Notes: a model not told the origin generated them from the letters alone. A stretch of DNA of 21,984 nucleotides from JBJXGF01 sp046153015 (GCA_046153015.1 JBJXGF010000218.1:1-21984), one strand, 5' to 3'. Shown: positions 6,695 through 12,978, counted from the stretch's first letter. A program made the numbers and translations.

Positions 6695-7732
6695 TCAGCG
6701 GCGCACGATCCGGCGGTAGATGCGTTCGAGGTCCGCCAGGTCGGCGAACTCGATCGTGATGCGGCCCTTCGCGGCGCCGAGGTTCACGCTGACTCGGGTG
6801 TCGAGGTGGTCGGCCAGCAGGCGTTCCAGCTCGAGCTGCGACGCCGCCGCCCCGTCGGCCCCTGCCCCGTCTGCAGGCGGCCTCGGCCCCCGCTCCGGCA
6901 ACGCCGCCGGGCGGTCGAGGCCATCGGAGAGCTCGGCCCGGGCGGCGAGGCTTTCCTCGGTCCGGCTCTCCGTTGTGGAGTCGGCCCGCGGGTCAGGCGC
7001 GTGGTCGGCCTCGCCGGGCGCAGGCGGGTTCGGTCGGCTCGTTCCCGCCACCTTGGCGGTGAGCTCGTCCCGGGAGCGGACCGCCTCCTCCACGTCGCGC
7101 ACCGAGAGGCCCTCCGCCGCCGCCCGCCGGGCCAGGCCCTCTTGAAACGCCCGGTCGGGGGAGCCGAGCAGGGCTCGAGCATGACCGGCCGAAAGGGCGC
7201 CCTCGAGGAGCAGCCGCTGGATCGCCGGAGGGAGCTGGAGGAGGCGCATCGTGTTCGACACGGCGGGGCGGCTCCGGCCCACCCGCCGTGCGACCTCCTC
7301 TTGGCTCATGCCGAAGTCCTCGATCAGCTGCCGGTACGCCGAGGCCTCCTCCAGCGGGTTCAGGTCCTGGCGGTGCAGGTTCTCGACGAGGGCCTGCTCC
7401 AGGGAGGCGGTGTCGTCGGCCCGGCGGATGATGGCCGGCACGCTGGCCAACCCGGCCCGCTGCGCGGCCCGCCACCGCCGCTCACCGGCGATCAGCTCGT
7501 AGCCGCCGTCGTCACGCTGGCGCACGAGGATGGGCTGCAGCACGCCCAGCTCCCGCACCGAGTCGCTGAGAGCCAAGAGCGCCTGCTCGTCGAAGCGCTC
7601 CCTCGGCTGGAGGCGGTTGGCGGTGATCTGGCTGACCGGTATCTCCCGGAAGGCGGCTTCACCGTCAGGTGCGCTGAGCTCTGAGGGTATGAGGGCGCCC
7701 AGGCCCCGCCCCAACCCGCCCGGCTTAGACAC
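6695..7732 (-). CDS. parB: Chromosome-partitioning protein ParB
   Basis: A 345-residue ParB. It opens with the characteristic GLGRGLGALIP segment. The CTP-binding domain carries GERRWRA (83-89) and ENLHRQDLNPLEEA (117-130). A helix-turn-helix region (about 141-165, including VARRVGRSRPAVSN) recognises parS. A long polar, low-complexity linker (about 235-290) precedes the C-terminal dimerisation domain (LERLLADHLDTRV to the end). It binds parS, slides and spreads as a CTP-dependent clamp, and loads SMC/ParA. The GTG start at 7732 lies 8 bp inside the end of parA and is preceded by an excellent AAGGAGGT ribosome-binding site, so the two genes are co-translated. The parS site at 8613 is its probable loading site. 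Confidence 0.97.
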   Translation of the reverse strand: MSKPGGLGRGLGALIPSELSAPDGEAAFREIPVSQITANRLQPRERFDEQALLALSDSVRELGVLQPILVRQRDDGGYELIAGERRWRAAQRAGLASVPAIIRRADDTASLEQALVENLHRQDLNPLEEASAYRQLIEDFGMSQEEVARRVGRSRPAVSNTMRLLQLPPAIQRLLLEGALSAGHARALLGSPDRAFQEGLARRAAAEGLSVRDVEEAVRSRDELTAKVAGTSRPNPPAPGEADHAPDPRADSTTESRTEESLAARAELSDGLDRPAALPERGPRPPADGAGADGAAASQLELERLLADHLDTRVSVNLGAAKGRITIEFADLADLERIYRRIVRR

Positions 7733-8498
7733 CGTCGACCTCCTTGGCCAGCTCCCGGTAGGCGATGGCGCCCCGCGACATCGCGTCGAACACGCAGATC
7801 GGCTGGCCGTAGGAGGGGGCCTCCGACAGGCGAACGGCCCGCGGGATCACGTTCCGGCACACCTTGTCGCCGAAGTGGTCCCGCACCTCCTTGGCCACCT
7901 GCTCGGCCAGCCGGGTCCGGGCGTCGAACATCACGAGGACGAGGTGGCGCACCTCCAGCTCGGGGTTCAGGCTCTTCTTGACCAGCTCGACGTTGCGCAG
8001 GAGCTGACCGAGCCCCTCGAGCGCGTAGTACTCGCACTGGATCGGCACCAGCACCTCGGTCGCCGCCGCGAACGCGTTCACGGTGAGCAGGCCGAGCGAC
8101 GGCGGGCAGTCGATGAGCACGTAGTCGTAGTCGGCCCGGATCGGCTTGAGCGCCCGGGCGATGCGCAGCTCTCGGCTGAACGCCGGCACCAGCTCGACCT
8201 CGGCGCCGGCCAGGTTCAGGTTGGCGGCGGCGATGAACAGGCTGCGCACCGAGGTCGGCTCGATGCAGTCCTCGATGTCGACCTCGTGCAGGATCACGTC
8301 GTACATCGACGTGGTGACCTGCCAGGGGTTGAGCCCGAGGCCGGTGGTGGCATTGCCCTGCGGATCGAGGTCGACGACCAGCGTGCGGCGGCCGAGCTCG
8401 GCCAGGCAGGCGCCGAGGTTCACCGCTGTCGTGGTCTTGCCGACGCCGCCCTTCTGGTTCGCCACGGCGATGATGCGTGGGTACTCGGGAATCGGCAT
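7725..8498 (-). CDS. parA: Chromosome-partitioning ATPase ParA (Soj)
   Basis: A 257-residue deviant-Walker ATPase: KGGVGKTT (16-23), VVDLDPQGNATTGLG as switch region and VLIDCPPSLG as Walker B. It forms ATP-dependent dimers on DNA that pull ParB-bound origins apart. I chose the ATG at 8498 (MPIPEYPRII) because AGAGGGAG directly precedes it and because a good promoter at 8539-8568 would start transcription near 8532. The longer in-frame ATG at 8555 lies upstream of that start point and adds only an atypical Pro/Ala-rich 19-residue segment. The 5' leader of about 34 nt contains a small hairpin (GCCCCC/GGGGGC, 8515-8531) next to the ribosome-binding site. parB overlaps its 3' end. The parS site 45 bp upstream of the -35 suggests feedback from ParB, by inference. 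Confidence 0.96.
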   Translation of the reverse strand: MPIPEYPRIIAVANQKGGVGKTTTAVNLGACLAELGRRTLVVDLDPQGNATTGLGLNPWQVTTSMYDVILHEVDIEDCIEPTSVRSLFIAAANLNLAGAEVELVPAFSRELRIARALKPIRADYDYVLIDCPPSLGLLTVNAFAAATEVLVPIQCEYYALEGLGQLLRNVELVKKSLNPELEVRHLVLVMFDARTRLAEQVAKEVRDHFGDKVCRNVIPRAVRLSEAPSYGQPICVFDAMSRGAIAYRELAKEVDGV

Positions 8499-8538
8499 CT
8501 CCCTCTCGAGGCTCGCCCCCGGACGGGGGGCCGGCGCA

Positions 8539-8568
8539 AGCGTAGAGCCGCGCATGAGAGTAGGACAA
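8539..8568 (-). promoter_or_regulatory. parA promoter
   Basis: On the minus strand TTGTCC (8563-8568) and TACGCT (8539-8544) are separated by 18 bp. The -10 region is part of a 12-base sequence, CTCTACGCTTGC, that is identical in the rpmH promoter. The transcription start would be near 8532, inside the longer parA frame, supporting the shorter start at 8498. Confidence 0.6.
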
Positions 8569-8612
8569 CGACGGCGCCATCGGGGCCGTCCGAATCAGCG
8601 GCGCCCGCCGAA

Positions 8613-8628
8613 TGTTTCACGTGAAACG
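8613..8628. promoter_or_regulatory. parS centromere site
   Basis: TGTTTCACGTGAAACG matches the near-universal parS palindrome in 15 of 16 positions; only the final base differs (G for A), and the inner 14-bp palindrome is perfect. It lies between rsmG and parA, as expected near an origin. It is the ParB nucleation site. Confidence 0.95.
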
Positions 8629-8631
8629 CCC

Positions 8632-8667
8632 AGCAGTCAGACAGAGCAGTCAGAACAGAGCAGTCAG
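8632..8667. repeat. Three direct AGCAGTCAG repeats beside parS
   Basis: The 9-mer AGCAGTCAG occurs at 8632-8640, 8645-8653 and 8659-8667, with periods of 13 and 14 bp; the spacers are ACAG and AACAG variants. The array starts 4 bp from parS and the last copy covers the stop codon of rsmG. Its function is unknown; it could bind a protein or simply be slippage. Confidence 0.8.
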
Positions 8668-9299
8668 AACAGCGGCCGCCGACGCGTCACCGCCGGGCGG
8701 CGCGGGAAGCGCTCGGGGCACAGCGTCGACTGCTCCAGCACTGCGATGCGATGGGCCGCCGCGCCCGCCTCGACCCGCACGAGGCCGAGCTGCGCCAGGC
8801 CCTCGGGCGGCCAGCGGTCCCCGCCCTCGGGCGGCTCGCTCACCGCCAGGCGGCCGCCGACGGCCAGGAACGGCGCCGCGGACTCGGCGGTCACCGCCGG
8901 CGGGCCGAACGAGCGGGCGGTCACCAGCCCGTACGCCGCCCGCTGGCCAGGGACGCGAGCCAGCTCCTCGGCCCGGCCGTGCACCACCTGCACTCGCTCG
9001 GTCCAACCCAGCTCGGCGACCGACCACTGCAGGAACTCGACCCGTTGCTCGCGGGCCTCCACGAGGGTCCAGCGCGACTCGGGCCAGGCGGCGGCCAGCA
9101 CGAGCCCGGGCAGCCCGCCGCCCGAGCCGAGGTCGATCACGCGCACGGGGCGAGCCTCGGCGAACGAGCCGAGCGCCGCTGCGAAGCTCAGCGCGTGCGC
9201 CGCCTGGGCGCCCACGTCGCCGGGGCCGAGCAGACGGCGCCGCCGCGCCTCGTCCAGCAGCTCCAGCACGCGGGCCGGCGCGCCGGCCCCGCTCTGCAC
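8664..9299 (-). CDS. rsmG: 16S rRNA (guanine-N7) methyltransferase RsmG (GidB)
   Basis: A 211-residue class I SAM-dependent methyltransferase with motif I VIDLGSGGGLPG (about 54-65), followed by the usual TLVEAREQRVEFL acidic loop and an ARSFGPP segment characteristic of RsmG. It methylates G527 of 16S rRNA; loss of the enzyme is known to give low-level streptomycin resistance in other bacteria. The GTG at 9299 has a GGAG ribosome-binding sequence inside the jag stop region, and only 3 bp separate it from jag, so it is the last gene of the rpmH-led block. Its stop codon lies within the direct-repeat array next to parS. Confidence 0.95.
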   Translation of the reverse strand: MQSGAGAPARVLELLDEARRRRLLGPGDVGAQAAHALSFAAALGSFAEARPVRVIDLGSGGGLPGLVLAAAWPESRWTLVEAREQRVEFLQWSVAELGWTERVQVVHGRAEELARVPGQRAAYGLVTARSFGPPAVTAESAAPFLAVGGRLAVSEPPEGGDRWPPEGLAQLGLVRVEAGAAAHRIAVLEQSTLCPERFPRRPAVTRRRPLF

Positions 9300-9302
9300 C
9301 GG

Positions 9303-10217
9303 CTACTCCGGCACGATGACCACGCGCCGGCGGGGCTCCTCGCCCTCGGAGATCGTGGCCACGCCGTCGATCTCGTTCACCGTGTCGTGCACGACCTTCC
9401 GGTCGGCGGAGCCCATCGGCTCGAGCGCCCGCTGGACGCCGCTGGCGAGCACCTGCTCGGCGATCCCGCGCGTGAACCGCTCGAGGGCCTCCCGACGCCG
9501 CTGGCGGTAGCCGCCGATGTCGATGCGAACACGGCCCCGAGGCGCCGTGCCGGCCGACCGTTGCAGCACGACCCGGACGACGTCCTGCACGGCCTGCAGC
9601 GTGCCGCCGCGCGGCCCGATGAGCAGGCCGAGGTCGTCACCCGTGAGGCGCACCTCGATCGTCTCGTCGTCGATGCGCTCGCTGCTCACCTGCGCGTCGA
9701 ACGCGAAGGCGTCGGCCAACCCGGACAGGAACTCGCCGGCCGCGGCCGCTTGCTCTTCCACGCTCATGCTGTCGGTGTGCTCCTCGTATCGGTCCATGGA
9801 CGTCGCTGTGGTGGGCTCGACTCCCGCCGCCGGGGTGTCATCCGGCTCGACAGCGGCGGCCCCGGTTGGCGCTGCGCTGCGGGCGGGCCGGCGAGGGGCG
9901 CGGTCGCCGGCCGGCGCCGAGCCTCGGCGAGCGCCGCCGCGCTCGGCTCGCGGCGAGGTCGCCTCTGCGCCGGGCTCGGCGGCTGTTCCCTCGGCGCGGC
10001 TCCGCCGGCGCCGGTCACGACGGTCGGCCTTGGGTCGGGGGAGGGTGGGCTTGATCCGGGCCCGCACCCGCGCCTGGCCCTTCAGCTTGCGCAGGAAGCC
10101 GGGGCGGGGCTCCTCGAGCACCTCGAACTCGGCCTGCGATTCGTCGACGCCGAGGTGGTCGAGCGCCTTGTCCTTCGCCTCTTCGACCGTGCGGGCGGTG
10201 ACTTCGATCCACTCCAC
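9303..10217 (-). CDS. jag: RNA-binding protein Jag / KhpB
   Basis: A 304-residue protein with the N-terminal Jag_N domain (1-57, EWIEVTARTVEEAKDKAL), a long Arg/Ala/Pro-rich disordered linker (about 58-160), a type II KH domain with GLLIGPRGGTLQA (197-209) and a C-terminal R3H domain with the Arg273-x3-His277 motif. KhpB works with KhpA as a small-RNA/mRNA-binding chaperone and affects cell elongation and division in Gram-positive bacteria. It begins with GTG at 10217, 3 bp after the yidC stop, with AAGGGGAG inside the yidC end as ribosome-binding site. Placement after yidC is typical across Gram-positive bacteria. Confidence 0.95.
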   Translation of the reverse strand: MEWIEVTARTVEEAKDKALDHLGVDESQAEFEVLEEPRPGFLRKLKGQARVRARIKPTLPRPKADRRDRRRRSRAEGTAAEPGAEATSPRAERGGARRGSAPAGDRAPRRPARSAAPTGAAAVEPDDTPAAGVEPTTATSMDRYEEHTDSMSVEEQAAAAGEFLSGLADAFAFDAQVSSERIDDETIEVRLTGDDLGLLIGPRGGTLQAVQDVVRVVLQRSAGTAPRGRVRIDIGGYRQRRREALERFTRGIAEQVLASGVQRALEPMGSADRKVVHDTVNEIDGVATISEGEEPRRRVVIVPE

Positions 10218-10220
10218 CGC

Positions 10221-11420
10221 TCAGCTCCCCTTGCTCTTGCCGCGGCCGCCCGACGAGCCGGAGGGCCCGTTCCGCCGGGGCGGGGTGTAGCGGCCCGCCG
10301 GCGGTTTGTCGGAGGCCGGCTTGGCGCCGCCGGGTTTGCCGTCGGGACGGCGATCGGGTCGGCCGTCGCCCTTGCCGCCGGCGGCGGGGCGACCCGACCG
10401 ACCCGGCGCCGGACGGCGATTCGCGGGCCGCTCACCGCCGGGCTGGCGGCTCCGGCCCGAGGTGTTCGCCCGGCCGCTGCTCTGACTGCGGCTCGTCCCC
10501 TTCGGCGTTGCGTCCCCGGTGCGCCCCGCACCGTTGGCCGGCGGGTCGGCAGACGGCGCCGGCGCCGAGCCGCCCGAGCCGAGCAGGCGGGCCAGCAATC
10601 CGCCGCCGCCCGGCGAGCCCGACGAAGGGTCAGGCGTGGGCAGCGCCGCCGGAGGGGGGGTCGCGCCGCCCTTCACCCCGTAGATGGCCCGGGAGATGTA
10701 CCACTGGAGGCCGCAGCGATAGGTGTTCGAGGTGAGGAAGTACACCACCAGCGCGGCGGGGAAGGTGAAGGAGAAGACGCCGAAGAAGATCGGCATCACC
10801 TTCAGCAGCATCTTCTGCTGCGGGTTGGTCATCGCGTCGGGATTGCGCCCCGACACCTGCCACTGCTGGATGTAGCTCGTGGCCGCCACGACCAGGATCG
10901 CCACCAGATACGGCAGCGCCACCAGGAAGCTCCGGCTCGTCAGCGCGTCCTGCGTGCTGATCGAGAGGTCGATGCCCCAGAACAGCATCTCCTTCGAGGT
11001 GTGCAGCGCCTGGTACATCTCGGTCGTCTTGTCGAGGAACTTCGGCTCGAAGAAGCCGTCGGGCCCGACCGAGGTGAGGTTGTGGATGGCCCGGTAGAGG
11101 AGGATGAACACCGGCGCCTGGACGATGAGGGGGAGGCAGCTGCCCACCGGGTTGACGTTGCGCTCCCGGTAGAAGCGCAGCATCTCCTCGTTGAGCTTCT
11201 GGCGGTCGTGCTTGTACTCCTGCTGCAGCCGCTTGATCTCGGGTTGGAGCTGCTGCATGCGCAGCATCTGCCTGGTGCCCCGGATCGTGAGCGGCGTCGT
11301 GAACAGCATCACCGTCAAGGTGAGCAGCACGATCGCCACCCCGTAGGAATCGCCGATCACGGGCAGCGAGTAGAACCAGGCGAGCAGCGCCGACATCGCG
11401 CGCTCGAGGGAAGCGACCAT
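10221..11420 (-). CDS. yidC: Membrane protein insertase YidC with long basic C-terminal tail
   Basis: A 399-residue YidC/Oxa1 insertase of the Gram-positive type. Hydrophobic helices are at about 24-42, 95-115, 165-184 and 207-230, with the coiled cytoplasmic hairpin (LQPEIKRLQQEYKHDRQKL) after the first and the conserved NPVGSCLPLIVQAPVFI segment. It inserts membrane proteins alone or with SecYEG. Residues 251-399 are a Gly/Pro/Arg/Lys/Ser-rich, probably disordered and positively charged tail that may contact ribosomes. The position where the groove arginine of E. coli (Arg366) and mycobacterial YidC sits, five or six residues before the Pro of the PLT motif, is Met38/Val37. The ATG overlaps the yidD stop by one base (TGATG), so translation is coupled. 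Confidence 0.95.
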   Translation of the reverse strand: MVASLERAMSALLAWFYSLPVIGDSYGVAIVLLTLTVMLFTTPLTIRGTRQMLRMQQLQPEIKRLQQEYKHDRQKLNEEMLRFYRERNVNPVGSCLPLIVQAPVFILLYRAIHNLTSVGPDGFFEPKFLDKTTEMYQALHTSKEMLFWGIDLSISTQDALTSRSFLVALPYLVAILVVAATSYIQQWQVSGRNPDAMTNPQQKMLLKVMPIFFGVFSFTFPAALVVYFLTSNTYRCGLQWYISRAIYGVKGGATPPPAALPTPDPSSGSPGGGGLLARLLGSGGSAPAPSADPPANGAGRTGDATPKGTSRSQSSGRANTSGRSRQPGGERPANRRPAPGRSGRPAAGGKGDGRPDRRPDGKPGGAKPASDKPPAGRYTPPRRNGPSGSSGGRGKSKGS

Positions 11421-11722
11421 CAGTGCGGCCTTCTTTGGGGAGTGGAGGGGGAGAGCTCAGAGGAGGCGAGGGGCTTGACCGGGTCCCACCCCGTGGGCCC
11501 CCACGGATTGCAGCGGGTGAGCCGTCGGACGGTGAGGCCGGCGCCCCGCAGGCCGCCGTGGGTCTCCAGCGCCTCGAGCGCGTAGTGAGAGCACGTGGGC
11601 ACGAACCGACACGGCGACGGGCGGCCCGAGGCCGCCCACTGGTAGAGCCGAACCCCGGCGCTGAGCAGCGCGGCCAGGGGGGAGAGCGGGGGAGACGAGG
11701 GTGGAGACGGCGTAGGCGTCAC
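11420..11722 (-). CDS. yidD: Membrane protein insertion efficiency factor YidD
   Basis: A 100-residue YidD with the three conserved cysteines in the usual context: SPCRFVPTCSHYA (36-48) and RCNPWGPTGWDPV (70-82). It is a small cytoplasmic, membrane-associated protein that aids YidC-dependent insertion. It overlaps rnpA by 4 bp (ATGA) and yidC by 1 bp, the universal order rnpA-yidD-yidC. The N-terminal Pro/Ser-rich 15 residues are probably unstructured. Confidence 0.95.
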   Translation of the reverse strand: MTPTPSPPSSPPLSPLAALLSAGVRLYQWAASGRPSPCRFVPTCSHYALEALETHGGLRGAGLTVRRLTRCNPWGPTGWDPVKPLASSELSPSTPQRRPH

Positions 11723-12075
11723 CGGCGGGCCCGATCGGGCTCGGGCCGCTGCGCCCGCTCGACCGCAGCCTCAACCGCCGCACACAGCGTGGCGTAGGGC
11801 GTGGTGCGGGCGGCGGGCTCGGCGGTGAGCAGATACGCGCCGCGGGCCAGGCCGCCCGGGGTCGAACGGTCGAGACACGCGACTGCGGCCCGGAGCCGGC
11901 GGCGGACTCGGTTGCGCTCGACGGCGGTGCCGATGGCGGTGCTCACGGCGTAGGCGACCCGGGCCGCCGGCGCGCTGGGCTCGGGCACGAAACGGACGCG
12001 GACAGGAGGGCAGCGGCCGGTCCGTCCGCGCCGCAGTGCCCGGAACGTGGCGCGATCACGAATCCGCCAGATCAA
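11719..12075 (-). CDS. rnpA: Ribonuclease P protein component
   Basis: A 118-residue RnpA with the RNR signature region AVERNRVRRRLR (51-62) and the usual FVPEPS...RVAYAVST strand. It supports the RNase P RNA in tRNA 5' maturation. The start is TTG at 12075 (LIWRIRDRATF), 6 bp after the rpmH stop, with only a weak ribosome-binding site (GACGAG), so coupling to rpmH translation is likely. The C-terminal tail is Arg/Ala-rich. Confidence 0.94.
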   Translation of the reverse strand: MIWRIRDRATFRALRRGRTGRCPPVRVRFVPEPSAPAARVAYAVSTAIGTAVERNRVRRRLRAAVACLDRSTPGGLARGAYLLTAEPAARTTPYATLCAAVEAAVERAQRPEPDRARR

Positions 12076-12081
12076 CTCGTC

Positions 12082-12216
12082 TCAGGCGGACAAGCGCAGC
12101 CGGCCGCGCTGGCGGCGGGCCTTGACCACCGCACGACCCGCCCGAGTGGCCATCCGGGCGCGGAATCCGTGCTTCATGGCACGGCGGCGCTTGTTGGGCT
12201 GATAGGTGCGCTTCAA
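12082..12216 (-). CDS. rpmH: 50S ribosomal protein L34
   Basis: A 44-residue L34 reading MKRTYQPNKRRRAMKH at the N-terminus and ending RGRLRLSA. It contains the hallmark KRTYQPN, GFRARM and KARR segments and is close to the family length. It starts with TTG at 12216, set by a strong GAGGAGGC ribosome-binding site 6 bp upstream (12223-12230). It heads the rpmH-rnpA-yidD-yidC-jag-rsmG block. The promoter lies about 230 bp upstream, leaving a long structured leader. Confidence 0.97.
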   Translation of the reverse strand: MKRTYQPNKRRRAMKHGFRARMATRAGRAVVKARRQRGRLRLSA

Positions 12217-12307
12217 AGCTTTGCCTCCTCGACGAGGGCTCGACGCCGGGCTCAGCCGGCTGGGCGCTTCGTCACCTCGTCATAACGTTCGCCGCTGGAC
12301 CTCACGA

Positions 12308-12346
12308 GGCGGCGGCCGATCGTAGGCCGCCGCCCACACGGTGGGC
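12308..12346 (-). promoter_or_regulatory. Two overlapping hairpins in the rpmH leader
   Basis: GGCGGCGGCC (12308-12317) pairs perfectly with GGCCGCCGCC (12325-12334) around a 7-nt loop. A second stem, GCCCAC (12332-12337) with GTGGGC (12341-12346), shares three bases with the first, so the two compete if both try to form fully. They lie between the rpmH promoter and start codon. A regulatory switch is possible but unproven. Confidence 0.45.
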
Positions 12347-12420
12347 CCGCAGCTGCGATCACGCCGGTCGTGGCGGGTGCAGCGAACTCGCTCACAGCGC
12401 AGCGACCCTTACCGGCACGA

Positions 12421-12480
12421 CGCCAAACGTTCGCCAACGCCAACCCTGCAAGCGTAGAGGCAACGCCAAACCCACGCCAA
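12421..12480. repeat. Five CGCCAA repeats around the rpmH promoter
   Basis: CGCCAA occurs at 12421, 12432, 12438, 12464 and 12475 within 60 bp (TTGGCG on the minus strand). The copy at 12475-12480 serves as the -35 hexamer of the rpmH promoter; the others flank the -10. Repeated hexamers straddling a promoter suggest a regulator-binding site. Confidence 0.6.
12451..12480 (-). promoter_or_regulatory. rpmH promoter
   Basis: Minus-strand TTGGCG (12475-12480) and TACGCT (12451-12456) are spaced by 18 bp. The -10 and flanks (CTCTACGCTTGC, 12448-12459) are identical to those of the parA promoter. Transcription would start near 12444, giving a leader of roughly 228 nt. Confidence 0.6.
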
Positions 12481-12508
12481 CCAGGACGTCCCGACCCGGC
12501 CGCTGGTC

Positions 12509-12538
12509 GCGCCACGGGGGTCATCGACCCCCAGGCGC
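12509..12538. other. Strong hairpin in the origin spacer
   Basis: GGGGGTC-ATC-GACCCCC (12516-12532) is a perfect 7-bp stem with 3-nt loop, extended after a small bulge by GCGCC/GGCGC (12509-12513 with 12534-12538). It lies upstream of both divergent genes' likely promoters. It could insulate the two transcription units or extrude as a cruciform. Confidence 0.5.
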
Positions 12539-12792
12539 CGGAACCATGACATGTGCGGGCGCCACGTGACGACTGCTACGTTTCTTCCTCGCCCTCGCGC
12601 CGGGGCCGCCGTCTCGCGGCGACGCCGGCGGCAGCCGGAATCAGCCAGGCGAGCTCGGCGAACCGAGTCAGCCAAGACCGACCTGCCAAACTGAGACGGT
12701 CAAGACAGCCACACCGAGACAGCCGGAGACACGCCCCGGGGAAGCAACTCAAGGAAGACTGTTCAGCGAGGCGGCACGGGTGTGCAGCGCCG

Positions 12793-12812
12793 GCTTCCCG
12801 TCAGCGGGAAGC
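12793..12812. other. Inverted repeat next to the DnaA boxes
   Basis: GCTTCCCG and CGGGAAGC form a perfect 8-bp stem with a TCAG loop, 24 bp before the first DnaA box. No T-run follows. Possibly a protein-binding or structural element of the origin. Confidence 0.5.
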
Positions 12813-12836
12813 GGGCGATGCCGTGTCGCCGTCGTC

Positions 12837-12868
12837 TTGTCCACAGGTGTGGACGATGCTGTGGACGA
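12837..12868. other. DnaA-box cluster upstream of dnaA
   Basis: TTGTCCACA on the plus strand (12837-12845), the actinobacterial consensus, is followed by two TCGTCCACA boxes on the minus strand (12848-12856 and 12860-12868), each one base off. Boxes are only 2-3 bp apart and divergently oriented. They may serve dnaA autoregulation and origin assembly. Confidence 0.85.
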
Positions 12869-12978
12869 GCCGCCGCTGGGACGACCCCTGCTGACCGCGT
12901 CGCTGCCGACAAGAGCGACATCGTGGGTAGGACGGCTTGTGCGCAGGATGGCACGGAGAGGAACGGCGAGGGGTGGGC

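Larger units (their letters stand above)
12217..12978. other. Divergent rpmH-dnaA non-coding region (part of oriC)
   Basis: This 762-bp stretch has no supportable gene. Reading rightwards it holds the rpmH leader with overlapping hairpins (12308-12346), the rpmH promoter embedded in CGCCAA repeats (12421-12480), a strong hairpin (12509-12538), an A-rich T-poor section (about 12655-12760), a second hairpin (12793-12812), three DnaA boxes (12837-12868) and the dnaA ribosome-binding site. I could not identify a convincing dnaA promoter; TAGGAC at 12928-12933 is the best -10 candidate but lacks a -35. Confidence 0.8.

Noticed and set aside
8499..8555. Longer ParA starting at ATG 8555
   Set aside because: The extra 19 residues are atypical, the parA promoter would start transcription downstream of this ATG, and ATG 8498 has its own ribosome-binding site. 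It cannot be fully excluded.
8632..8667. Possible CRISPR-like array from the regular repeats
   Set aside because: Repeats are 9 bp with 4-5-bp spacers, far too short for CRISPR, and no cas gene is present.
8751..11585. 944-codon plus-strand frame opposite rsmG, jag and yidC
   Set aside because: It crosses three genes with conserved motifs and coupled starts on the other strand; no protein family is visible in it.
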